Below are positions 7,743 through 15,790 of a DNA stretch of 53,592 bases, one piece after another (position 1 is the stretch's first letter; each line of letters starts with the position of its first letter). Source of the DNA: an uncultured Pelagibacteraceae bacterium (GTDB lineage: Bacteria; Pseudomonadota; Alphaproteobacteria; Pelagibacterales; Pelagibacteraceae). Made by a program: the position numbers and the translations under genes. The notes beneath the pieces are model-generated. The model saw nothing but the letters and a program-made list of their open reading frames with translations. It made no database searches and was not told where the DNA came from. The stretch spans positions 1 through 53,592 of the forward strand of contig CACEDU010000008.1 in NCBI GenBank assembly GCA_902558435.1, written 5' to 3'.

Positions 7743-8747
7743 ATGAAAAAAATATTATCTACTCTATCAAGCTCTTTAATTCTTTTTGCGGCTTTATTTT
7801 CTTTTAATAATATTGCAAAGTCTGCAGAGTTTTTTACGATAGGAACAGGAGGACCTACTGGAGTTTATTTCCAAACAGGTAATGCTATTTGTAAAATGTT
7901 GCATAAATCTGCCATTAGTAAAGATCATGGTAGAAAAAAAGGAACTGCAAAAGCATATAGATGTACAGCTCCTTCTACTGGTGGATCAAACTATAATATT
8001 GGTCAAATAAAAGAGGGTGAGTTTCAATTTGGTGTAGCTCAATCTGATTGGCAATTCCATGCAGTAAATGGATCAAGCAAATGGGAAGGCAAAAAATTTG
8101 GAAAACTTAGAGCAGTTTTTTCTGTTCATAATGAACCATTCCAAATTTGGGCAAGTGCATCTTCTGGAGTAACTAATTTTAAAGGACTAAAAGGGAAAGT
8201 TGTTAATATTGGAAATCCAGGTTCTGGACAAAGAGGAACTATGGAAGAGCTAATGAAAGCAATGGGTGTTTCTAATAGTTACTTTAAGTCAACAACTGAA
8301 CTTACTTCTTCTGAACAAGTTAAAGCTTTATGTGATGGAAAAATAGATGCTTATGGATATTCTGTAGGTTTTCCAAATGGTGCTATGGAACAAGCAGCAA
8401 CGTGTGCAGCAAAAGCAAGACCAATTAATCTTACAGGTGGCCCAGTTCAAGGTTTAATTGATGGTGCAGATTATTATGCCAAAGCTGTTATACCTGCAGG
8501 AACTTATACTGGTCAAACATCTGATGCTACTACTTTTGGTGTAAAAGCTACAGTTGTAACTAGTGCTGATGTTTCAGAAGAATTAGTTTACTTAGTAACA
8601 AAAGCTGTTTTTGAAAATTTTGATGATTTTAGGAAACAACACCCAGCTTTTGGATCATTAGAGAAAAAAAATATGATAGCTGATGGTTTATCAGCTCCTT
8701 TGCATCCTGGTGCAATAAAATACTATAAAGAAGCTGGACTAATGTAG
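7743..8747 (+). CDS. TRAP transporter solute receptor, TAXI family
   Basis: Periplasmic substrate-binding subunit of a tripartite ATP-independent transporter of the TAXI type. The 334-residue protein starts with a Sec signal peptide (MKKILSTLSSSLILFAALFS..., likely cleaved after KSA near residue 28). The mature N-terminus FFTIGTGGPTGVYFQTGNAI is the TAXI signature, followed by the NIGNPGSGQRGTMEELM region near 157-173 that lines the ligand pocket. Substrates of TAXI systems include glutamate and other carboxylates; none can be assigned here. A strong ribosome binding site precedes it and a strong terminator (8769-8798) follows it, so it is probably made in excess of the permease encoded next. 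Confidence 0.95.
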   Translation: MKKILSTLSSSLILFAALFSFNNIAKSAEFFTIGTGGPTGVYFQTGNAICKMLHKSAISKDHGRKKGTAKAYRCTAPSTGGSNYNIGQIKEGEFQFGVAQSDWQFHAVNGSSKWEGKKFGKLRAVFSVHNEPFQIWASASSGVTNFKGLKGKVVNIGNPGSGQRGTMEELMKAMGVSNSYFKSTTELTSSEQVKALCDGKIDAYGYSVGFPNGAMEQAATCAAKARPINLTGGPVQGLIDGADYYAKAVIPAGTYTGQTSDATTFGVKATVVTSADVSEELVYLVTKAVFENFDDFRKQHPAFGSLEKKNMIADGLSAPLHPGAIKYYKEAGLM

Positions 8748-8768
8748 TCTTATCATTTTATTTATTTT

Positions 8769-8798
8769 AAAAGGCCCAATTTATTGGGCCTTTTTTTT
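8769..8798 (+). terminator. Intrinsic terminator between TAXI receptor and permease genes
   Basis: AAAAGGCCCAA (8769-8779) pairs perfectly with TTGGGCCTTTT (8784-8794) around a 4-base loop, followed by an eight-T run to 8798. It lies inside the transport operon, where partial read-through would give more receptor than permease mRNA. Confidence 0.95.
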
Positions 8799-8806
8799 GT
8801 TATAAT
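8798..8806 (+). promoter_or_regulatory. Extended -10 promoter element just before the TRAP permease
   Basis: TG-T-TATAAT (8798-8806) is a perfect extended -10 box directly after the terminator T-tract. It sits 8 bases before the ATG at 8815, so a transcript starting about 7 bases downstream would be leaderless. No good -35 is visible, which extended -10 promoters can do without. Confidence 0.4.
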
Positions 8807-8814
8807 AACTCTAA

Positions 8815-11124
8815 ATGGAAAATATAATTAAGAATCGAATAAAAGAAGATCTATCACCTACAAGAAATTTAAAAGGTTTTCACTTAAAAATAGTTGCTCT
8901 AATAGCAATAATTTGGTCATTATTTCAACTTTGGTATGCTTCTCCTTTTCCATTTATGTTTAATTTTGGAATGTTTAAGGGATTACCTGCTAGAGCAATT
9001 CATTTAGGCTTTGCTTTAACTTTAGCTTTTTTAATTTTTCCAACTATGAGAGGAGGAAAAATAAATTTTTTTGATATTTTAATAAGTATACTTGGGTGTT
9101 TTTGTTGTTTATATATTTATTTTTTCTATGATCAATTAGTTGAAAGAGGTGGAATTTTATTAAATATTCAACTTACTGAGAGTTTTAATTTTCCGATTGA
9201 ATTAGTAATCGGGATACTTGGAATACTAATTTTATTAGAGGCAACCAGAAGAGTTATTGGAATTCCTTTAGTTATAATTGCCATTTGTTTTTTATTATTT
9301 TCTTATTTTGGCAAGTATGCGCCCGAAATAATTTCTCATGGGGGGCTGTCTTTAAAAAGATTGGTTGGATTTCAATGGTTAGATCAAGAAGCAATATTTG
9401 GTATACCAATTGGCGTTTCTGTTGATTTTATCTTCTTATTTGTATTATTTGGTGCTTTACTTGAAACAGCAGGCGGAGGAAAATATTTCTTAGATTTAGC
9501 ATTTGCAATGGTTGGAAAGATGAGAGGGGGGCCAGCTAAAGCCGCAATACTTGGTTCAGGTATGACCGGACTAATATCTGGATCTTCAATAGCAAATACT
9601 GTTACTACTGGAACTTTCACAATTCCTATTATGAAAAAGACAGGATTTTCAAAAGAAAAAGCCGGCGCAATAGAGGTATCATCCTCAGTTAATGGGCAAA
9701 TTATGCCACCTGTAATGGGGGCAGCGGCATTTGTCATTGCAAGTTTTATTGGAGTTACATATTTTGAAGTTGTAAAACATGCTTTTTTGCCAGCTATAAT
9801 TTCATACATAGCATTGTTTTATATATCTCATCTAGAAGCTTTAAAATTAAATCTAAAAGGAATGGAGGAAAAAGATGTACCAAATCTAAAAAAAACTTTT
9901 TTATCAGGTTTACATTTTTTGATTCCTATCTTTGTTTTAATTTATTTGTTAGTTTATATGAGATACACTGCATCGTATTCAATTTTTTATGCAACAACTG
10001 CTTTAGTATTTGTAAATTTAATAAAATTAATACTAAAAGAGAATAATTTTAAATTTGCAATTATATCTTGGTATAATCAAACAATAGTTGGTTTTCAAAA
10101 AGGCGCAATTAATATGATTGGAGTTGGTATAGCAATAGCAACTGCTGGTATAATTGTTGGAGCAGTAGGATCAACGGGTTTAAGTACTAATTTAATAATT
10201 GTAATTGAATCTATAGCTAAAGATAATGTAACTATTCTTTTATTTCTTACTATAATTTTATGTCTTTTGCTTGGAATGGGTTTACCTACTACTGCAAATT
10301 ACGTCGTCGTTGCTTCCTTGATGGCTACAGTTTTAGTAGATGTAGGAAATGCTTCAGGTTTTATTTTTCCATTAATTGCTGTTCACTTATTTGTATTTTA
10401 CTTTGGTTTAATGGCAGATGTTACGCCACCAGTAGGCCTTGCATCGTATGCAGCAGCAGCAATTTCGGGTGGTGATCCATTGAAGACTGGTGTTCAAGCT
10501 TTTTGGTACAGTTTACGAACCGGGATATTGCCAATTGTATTTTTATTTAATCATGAACTACTTTTAATTGGAATAGAAAATATTTGGCATGCTATAATTG
10601 TAATCATAACATCTTTGATAGGAATTTTAGTCTTCACTTCAGCTACTCAAGGTTGGTTTATAAATAAATTACGTTGGTACGAAATTTTAATTTTTTTAGT
10701 GATTTCAATTTCATTTTTATCCCCAGAGTTTGTTTTAAACAAATTTTATCCTAAATATAATTACTTAAATATTGAACAAATTCAAAATAGTGTATTTGAT
10801 CCTGAAAAAGAAGTCAGAATTAAAGTCACACGATTAAGCGAATATGGTGAAAGATATAAATTATTTTTAATAGAAAAAAATTCTTTTGACAAAAAATTTA
10901 ATTTAAAAGATTATGGAATGGATTTAATAAACGAAAATAATACTATAGTTGTTGATAATCTTAATTGGAAAGGAAAGGCTAAAAAGTCAGGAATTGAAAT
11001 TGGAGATTTTATAAGTGAGTTTAAAATTCAAAATTTAAATAGACCCGACAAAAAAATTGTTTACCCAATTGCTTTGATTTTCTTAATTATTTTTGGATAC
11101 TTAAATAAAAAAAGGCAAATTTAA
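8815..11124 (+). CDS. TRAP transporter fused permease (DctQM-type) of the TAXI system with C-terminal PDZ-like domain
   Basis: 769-residue inner-membrane protein combining the small (4-TM, DctQ) and large (12-TM, DctM) TRAP subunits, the rule for TAXI systems, which drive uptake by an ion gradient. Hydrophobic segments run from about residue 25 to 640. Typical TRAP motifs include GSGMTGLISGSSIANTVTTG (about 247-266), NGQIMPPVMGAAAFV and LLLGMGLPTTANYVV. The last ~130 residues are largely soluble with a PDZ-like stretch (NLNWKGKAKKSGIEIGDFI) and a final TM helix; this resembles the DUF3394 extension of some TAXI permeases. Start is ATG 8815 without a Shine-Dalgarno. Its stop overlaps the convergent thioesterase by 4 bases (TTAA). 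Confidence 0.93.
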   Translation: MENIIKNRIKEDLSPTRNLKGFHLKIVALIAIIWSLFQLWYASPFPFMFNFGMFKGLPARAIHLGFALTLAFLIFPTMRGGKINFFDILISILGCFCCLYIYFFYDQLVERGGILLNIQLTESFNFPIELVIGILGILILLEATRRVIGIPLVIIAICFLLFSYFGKYAPEIISHGGLSLKRLVGFQWLDQEAIFGIPIGVSVDFIFLFVLFGALLETAGGGKYFLDLAFAMVGKMRGGPAKAAILGSGMTGLISGSSIANTVTTGTFTIPIMKKTGFSKEKAGAIEVSSSVNGQIMPPVMGAAAFVIASFIGVTYFEVVKHAFLPAIISYIALFYISHLEALKLNLKGMEEKDVPNLKKTFLSGLHFLIPIFVLIYLLVYMRYTASYSIFYATTALVFVNLIKLILKENNFKFAIISWYNQTIVGFQKGAINMIGVGIAIATAGIIVGAVGSTGLSTNLIIVIESIAKDNVTILLFLTIILCLLLGMGLPTTANYVVVASLMATVLVDVGNASGFIFPLIAVHLFVFYFGLMADVTPPVGLASYAAAAISGGDPLKTGVQAFWYSLRTGILPIVFLFNHELLLIGIENIWHAIIVIITSLIGILVFTSATQGWFINKLRWYEILIFLVISISFLSPEFVLNKFYPKYNYLNIEQIQNSVFDPEKEVRIKVTRLSEYGERYKLFLIEKNSFDKKFNLKDYGMDLINENNTIVVDNLNWKGKAKKSGIEIGDFISEFKIQNLNRPDKKIVYPIALIFLIIFGYLNKKRQI

Positions 11125-11546
11125 CCACCTAAGCCAGCATTTGGAAGTGGTCTTCTTAAAATTTTCCAAATTCCAACCGCACTTGCAATTAATTTATTTT
11201 TATACTTGAGTTTGCAATTTATAAATACCATTGACTTTGTAACTTTTTGAATTTCTACCGTTCCCAATAATTCGTCTCCAATGTTAGAAGGAGCTATAAA
11301 TTTTATATCCAATGAAATAGTTACACACGGTTTATTTCCACTTGCTCTGTGACAAGCTGTACCTGCACCTGCATCAATGATTGTACAAATATAACCACCA
11401 TGAGTTATCCCAGCTTTATTTAAATGTGTTTTTTTAATCTTAGTTTTAAACTCGAATTTTTTTTTAGTAATTGATCTAAACAATAAACCACCATTATGTT
11501 TCATGTAGCTTGGCTTATTACTTAATTGTTCAAATTTTTTTTTCAT
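11121..11546 (-). CDS. PaaI-type hot-dog fold acyl-CoA thioesterase
   Basis: Small hot-dog thioesterase that hydrolyses acyl- or aryl-CoA. Seen: the THGGYICTIIDAGAGTA helix motif (HGG plus the acidic residue on the central helix, as in the PaaI/YbgC-like fold) and the SLDIKFIAPSNIGDELLGTVEI strand pair. I chose ATG 11546 (141 residues, normal length) although the frame is open to a TTG at 11591; the extra 15 residues have no family counterpart, and neither site has a convincing ribosome binding site. It sits alone between the TRAP permease, with which it shares a TTAA stop overlap, and a tRNA gene on the same strand. The natural substrate is unknown. Confidence 0.85.
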   Translation of the reverse strand: MKKKFEQLSNKPSYMKHNGGLLFRSITKKKFEFKTKIKKTHLNKAGITHGGYICTIIDAGAGTACHRASGNKPCVTISLDIKFIAPSNIGDELLGTVEIQKVTKSMVFINCKLKYKNKLIASAVGIWKILRRPLPNAGLGG

Positions 11547-11643
11547 TAAAGGATTATTGTCATAATTAGTATAAATAATAAAACTAAACAAAAGAAATAT
11601 ATTACAGATTTTTCAAGTGATACTTTCATTTATCCTTTCATTT

Positions 11644-11720
11644 TGGTGCGCCTGCTAGGAGTTGAACCCAGAACCTCCTGGTCCGTAGCCAAGCGCTCTA
11701 TCCAATTGAGCTACAGGCGC
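11644..11720 (-). tRNA. tRNA-Arg (anticodon ACG)
   Basis: On the minus strand the sequence folds as a full cloverleaf: 7-bp acceptor stem GCGCCTG/CAGGCGC, D-loop with AGCTCAATTGGATAGAGC, anticodon loop CTACGGA giving ACG, T-loop GGTTCAACTCC, discriminator A and an encoded CCA. An ACG anticodon is normally edited to ICG and reads CGU, CGC and CGA. Confidence 0.97.
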
Positions 11721-11785
11721 AATTTGTACAGTTTTTATACATAATTAATAATGTAAATTATTTTTTTAGCAAATATTGATATATA

Positions 11786-11791
11786 TATAAT
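11786..11791 (+). promoter_or_regulatory. Putative -10 box placing the aceE transcript start at its ATG
   Basis: A perfect TATAAT at 11786-11791 ends 6 bases before the ATG at 11798, so transcription would be expected to start at or next to the start codon (leaderless mRNA). The candidate -35 region (TTTTTA at 11763-11768, 17-base spacing) is poor. No Shine-Dalgarno is present. Confidence 0.4.
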
Positions 11792-11797
11792 AAAAAA

Positions 11798-14700
11798 ATG
11801 AATTTAGATTTATTAGTTCCAGACATTGGAGATTTTGAAAACGTTGAAATAATTGAAGTGCTTGTAAAAAAGGGCGATAAAATCAACAAAAATGACCCCG
11901 TCGTAACACTGGAGAGCGATAAATCGAGTGTTGAAGTACCATCAAATTATGAGGGTACAGTAGAAAATATAAAAGTTAAAATTGGTGACAAAGTTTCAAA
12001 AGGTGATTTGATATTATCACTATCTTCAGACAATAAGGATGAAGAGGAAAAAAATACTAAAACTTTAAGTGATAAAATCCCACCTTCAACAGAGAAGTTA
12101 ATTGAGGAAGCTGAAACTGCTACAAAGCCTGATATCAAAGCTGAAACAAAAGTTGTTGAGCCAAAACAGATCAAACAAACTAGACTAATAAATGAAGTAA
12201 AGATGGTTAGTAGTAATGATGATATTGATCCTGTAGAAACAAAAGAATGGTTAGACTCTTTAAGCGCAGTTCTACAAAATGATGGTACAGAAAGAGCACA
12301 TTTTTTAATAAAACAATTAATTGATCAATCCTATAAAGCTGGATCAAAAATTCCTCATACTCAAACTACTCCATACGTAAATACTATACCTCCTGAGGAA
12401 GAAAAAAGATCTCCTGGAGATCAAAATATAGAACGTAAGTTAAGATCATTAATAAGATGGAATGCTGCAGCCATGGTAGTGAGAGCAAATAAAAAATATC
12501 CTGAACTCGGTGGGCACATTGGAACATTTGCATCTGCAGCAACATTATATGATGTTGGAATGAATCATTTTTGGAGAGCAAAAAATAATAAATTTGGAGG
12601 TGATCTAGTATATTTTCAAGGTCATAGTGCACCTGGTATGTATGCGAGGGCTTTTCTTGAAGGAAGATTAAATGAAAAACAATTAGATAGATTTAGACAA
12701 GAGGTAAAAACAGGTGGGCTTTCATCGTATCCCCATCCTTGGCTAATGCCTAATTTCTGGCAGTTCCCAACTGTTTCAATGGGTATTGGTCCAATGTTAG
12801 CAATATATCAAGCAAGATTTATGAAATATCTTATTAATAGAGGATTAATTAAAGACGAAGGAAGAAAAGTCTGGGCATTTCTAGGTGATGGAGAAATGGA
12901 TGAGCCCGAGTCTCTTGGTGCAATAGGGTTAGCAGCTCGTGAAAATTTAGACAATTTAATATTCGTTGTTAACTGCAATTTACAAAGATTAGATGGTCCA
13001 GTTAGAGGAAATGGAAAAATAATTCAAGAATTAGAGGGAATTTTTAGAGGCGCAGGTTGGAATGTTTTAAAAGTTATTTGGGGTTCTTATTGGGATACTC
13101 TTTTAGCAAATGATAAGACAGGACATTTAGTAAAAATTATGAATGAGACTGTGGATGGTGAATATCAAGCTTTTAAAGCAAGAAATGGTCTTTATGTTAG
13201 AGAGAAGTTTTTTGGTAAATATCCTGAAACAACTGAATTAGTTTCATCGATGTCTGATACTGATATTTGGCGATTAAATAGAGGAGGTCATGATCCTCAT
13301 AAAGTTTATGCTGCTTATGATAAAGCAGTCAACCACAAAGGAAGTCCCACAGTTATTATTGCTAAAACGATTAAAGGTTATGGTATGGGAAAAAGTGGAG
13401 AAAGTGTAAATACTACTCACCAGCAAAAAAAATTAGATGTTGATGATTTGATGTATTACAGGGATAGATTTGATGTTCCTTTAACAGATGCCCAAGTCAA
13501 AAATATTGAATATTTCAAACCAGACGAAAATTCAGAAGAAATAAAATATTTAAAAAAGAGAAGGATAGAATTGGGTGGTTTTATTCCAGAAAGAACATCT
13601 TACTCAAAACCAATTAAAGCTCCAAGTAAGGATATTTTTGATTTTATGAAGACTTCTACTGGTGAAAAAGAAATGTCTACAACAATGGCACTAGTAAGAA
13701 TGCTAACTAATCTTTTAAGAGATAAAAATGTTGCTCCTAAATTAGTTCCAATTATTCCAGACGAAGCTAGAACTTTTGGAATGGAAGGTTTCTTTCAAAA
13801 AATAGGAATTTATGCTCACGAGGGTCAAAAGTACGAGCCAGAAGATTCTGCACAACTTTCTTCTTACAGAGAAGAAAAAAGTGGTCAAGTTTTAGAAGAA
13901 GGTATTACGGAGGCAGGATCTATGTCATCCTGGATTGCTGCAGGTACTGCTTACACTAATCATGACATTGAAATGATACCAATTTATCTTTTCTACTCTA
14001 TGTTTGGCTTTCAAAGAATTGGAGATTTTGCTTGGGCAGCCGGCGATAGCCAGGCAAGAGGTTTTTTAATTGGCGCAACAGCAGGAAGAACAACTCTTGC
14101 AGGAGAAGGGCTTCAACATCAAGATGGGCATAGTCATTTACTCGCATCTACAATTCCAAACTGTATATCTTACGATCCTACATTCCATTATGAATTAGCT
14201 ATAATTTTTAGAGAAGGTTTAAGAAGAATGCATGAAAAAAATGAAAATATTTTTTACTATATTACCACAATGAATGAAAATTATCCTCATCCTGAAATGC
14301 CAAAAGATTGTGAAGATGGAATTCTCAAAGGAATGTACAAAATAAAAGAGTCATCTAGTTCTAAAGAAGCTAAGATTCAATTGTTGGGATCTGGAACAAT
14401 ACTTAGAGAAATGATGGCGGCATCAGATATACTCAAAAAAGAATATCAGGTAGACAGTGAAGTTTGGAGTGTTACAAGTTTCAACGAGTTAAGAAAAAAT
14501 GGAATAGAAGTTGAGAGACAAAACTTATTAAACCCCTCAGAAACAAATAAAAAATCGTATATAGAGGAGTGCTTAGGAAAGCAGCAAGGACCTATCCTTG
14601 CAGCTACTGATTATATGAGAATTAATGCAGATCAAATAAGATCTTTCACAAAAAAAAGCTTTTATTCTCTAGGTACAGACGGATATGGAAGAAGCGATAC

Positions 14701-14863
14701 AAGAAAAAATTTAAGAAGTTTTTTTGAAGTAGATAAAGAACATATAGTTGCTTACAGCCTTAGTGTTTTAGCTAAAGAGCAACTCATCACTTCAAAGTAT
14801 GCTGAAGATGCAATAAAAAAGTATAATATTGATAAAAATAAACCTATGCCAACAAAAATGTAA
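11798..14863 (+). CDS. aceE: Pyruvate dehydrogenase E1, homodimeric AceE type, with fused N-terminal lipoyl domain
   Basis: Thiamine-diphosphate enzyme that decarboxylates pyruvate and transfers the acetyl unit to lipoamide. At 1021 residues it is ~130 longer than usual AceE (~890). Residues 1-76 form a biotinyl/lipoyl domain like those of AceF (VPDIGDFENVEI..., lipoyl-lysine K42 in ESDKSSVEVPS, then GDKVSKGDLILSL). An Ala/Lys/Glu/Pro-rich flexible linker follows (77-135). Canonical AceE begins at M136 (MVSSNDDIDPVETKEWLDSL) with its E2-binding N-terminus, then the ThDP motif GDGEMD (363-368)...NCN (392-394), the AEGLQHQDGHS-like loop (GEGLQHQDGH) and C-terminal domain. The following E2 gene lacks any lipoyl domain, so this arm probably serves the complex. 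Stop and next ATG are adjacent. Confidence 0.95.
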   Translation: MNLDLLVPDIGDFENVEIIEVLVKKGDKINKNDPVVTLESDKSSVEVPSNYEGTVENIKVKIGDKVSKGDLILSLSSDNKDEEEKNTKTLSDKIPPSTEKLIEEAETATKPDIKAETKVVEPKQIKQTRLINEVKMVSSNDDIDPVETKEWLDSLSAVLQNDGTERAHFLIKQLIDQSYKAGSKIPHTQTTPYVNTIPPEEEKRSPGDQNIERKLRSLIRWNAAAMVVRANKKYPELGGHIGTFASAATLYDVGMNHFWRAKNNKFGGDLVYFQGHSAPGMYARAFLEGRLNEKQLDRFRQEVKTGGLSSYPHPWLMPNFWQFPTVSMGIGPMLAIYQARFMKYLINRGLIKDEGRKVWAFLGDGEMDEPESLGAIGLAARENLDNLIFVVNCNLQRLDGPVRGNGKIIQELEGIFRGAGWNVLKVIWGSYWDTLLANDKTGHLVKIMNETVDGEYQAFKARNGLYVREKFFGKYPETTELVSSMSDTDIWRLNRGGHDPHKVYAAYDKAVNHKGSPTVIIAKTIKGYGMGKSGESVNTTHQQKKLDVDDLMYYRDRFDVPLTDAQVKNIEYFKPDENSEEIKYLKKRRIELGGFIPERTSYSKPIKAPSKDIFDFMKTSTGEKEMSTTMALVRMLTNLLRDKNVAPKLVPIIPDEARTFGMEGFFQKIGIYAHEGQKYEPEDSAQLSSYREEKSGQVLEEGITEAGSMSSWIAAGTAYTNHDIEMIPIYLFYSMFGFQRIGDFAWAAGDSQARGFLIGATAGRTTLAGEGLQHQDGHSHLLASTIPNCISYDPTFHYELAIIFREGLRRMHEKNENIFYYITTMNENYPHPEMPKDCEDGILKGMYKIKESSSSKEAKIQLLGSGTILREMMAASDILKKEYQVDSEVWSVTSFNELRKNGIEVERQNLLNPSETNKKSYIEECLGKQQGPILAATDYMRINADQIRSFTKKSFYSLGTDGYGRSDTRKNLRSFFEVDKEHIVAYSLSVLAKEQLITSKYAEDAIKKYNIDKNKPMPTKM

Positions 14864-15790
14864 ATGTCTGATCAATCCATCAAAACATCTGCAAGTCCAA
14901 AAGTTAGGAAGTTTGCTAGAGAATTAGGTGTTGATATAAATAGTGTCAAAGGTTCAGAAAGATTAGGCAGGGTTGTAGAAAAAGATTTAAAAGAATTTGT
15001 TTCATCTAAAATTAATCAAACATATGATCCAAAAGATAGTAAAAATGAAAAAGTAATCAAAAGTGAATATCAGCATTCAGATTTTGGAAAAATTGAAGTT
15101 AAAGATATCCCTAGAGTAAAAAAAATTGCTGCTCCTCATTTAGTCAACTCTTGGACTAACATTCCACATGTAACAAATTATGACGAAGCTGATATTACTG
15201 AGATGGAAGAGTTTAGAAGTTCACTTAAAGATAATTACACTAGAGAAAAAATAAAAATTACTCCATTAGCATTTATTATTAAAGCGTTGGTAATATCGCT
15301 AAAAAAATTTCCATCTTTCAATTCATCAATTGATGATATTGAAAATGGTAAAATTACATTTAAAAAGTATTTTCATATCGGCATTGCAGTTGATACCCAA
15401 CATGGACTTATGGTTCCCAAGATTAGAGACGCCAATCAAAAAGATATAAAAGAGTTAAGTAAGGAATTAAAAAAAGTAAGTGATGATTGCAGAAATTTAA
15501 AAATTGATAAAAAAGAATTTTTTGGAGGATCAATGACTATTACTAGTTTAGGTGGAATTGGTGGATCATTCTTTACACCAATAATTAATTTTCCTGAAGT
15601 TGCCATCCTTGGAATTGGCAGAAGCTATAAAAAACAGGTATTTATAGATGGAAAATTTGTTCCAAGAACTATGTTACCTTTATCACTCTCATATGATCAT
15701 CGAATTATAGACGGAGCTGAGGCTGCAAAATTTAATAATGAATTAAAAGATAATTTAGGAGCAAATTTTGCTTACAACCTAAGTAAATGA
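14864..15790 (+). CDS. aceF: Pyruvate dehydrogenase E2 (dihydrolipoyl acetyltransferase) without a lipoyl domain
   Basis: Core acetyltransferase of the pyruvate dehydrogenase complex, moving acetyl from lipoamide to CoA. It is only 308 residues: a peripheral-subunit-binding domain (about 8-47, SPKVRKFARELGVDINSVKG), a short charged linker, and the catalytic domain (about 72-308) ending with the DHRIIDG active-site motif (H279, D283). The catalytic part resembles AceF of gammaproteobacteria (IPHVTNYDEADITEMEEF, AVDTQHGLMVPKI). E2 proteins normally carry one to three N-terminal lipoyl domains; none is present and there is no room for one, because the ATG follows the aceE stop directly. The lipoyl domain is on AceE instead. 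No E3 gene (lpd) is in the window. It overlaps the oxygenase gene by 4 bases. Confidence 0.95.
   Translation: MSDQSIKTSASPKVRKFARELGVDINSVKGSERLGRVVEKDLKEFVSSKINQTYDPKDSKNEKVIKSEYQHSDFGKIEVKDIPRVKKIAAPHLVNSWTNIPHVTNYDEADITEMEEFRSSLKDNYTREKIKITPLAFIIKALVISLKKFPSFNSSIDDIENGKITFKKYFHIGIAVDTQHGLMVPKIRDANQKDIKELSKELKKVSDDCRNLKIDKKEFFGGSMTITSLGGIGGSFFTPIINFPEVAILGIGRSYKKQVFIDGKFVPRTMLPLSLSYDHRIIDGAEAAKFNNELKDNLGANFAYNLSK

Noticed and set aside
9384..9809. Leftward 141-codon frame inside the TRAP permease gene
   Set aside because: A shadow of the conserved permease sequence; no family match and no initiation signal.
11547..11591. TTG start giving a longer thioesterase
   Set aside because: The added residues are hydrophobic and AT-driven and not part of the hot-dog domain; ATG 11546 gives normal length.
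14864..15790. E2 truncated by a frameshift that cut off its lipoyl domain
   Set aside because: aceE runs intact to the base before the E2 start, E2 begins cleanly before its subunit-binding domain, and no lipoyl remnant is seen between them.
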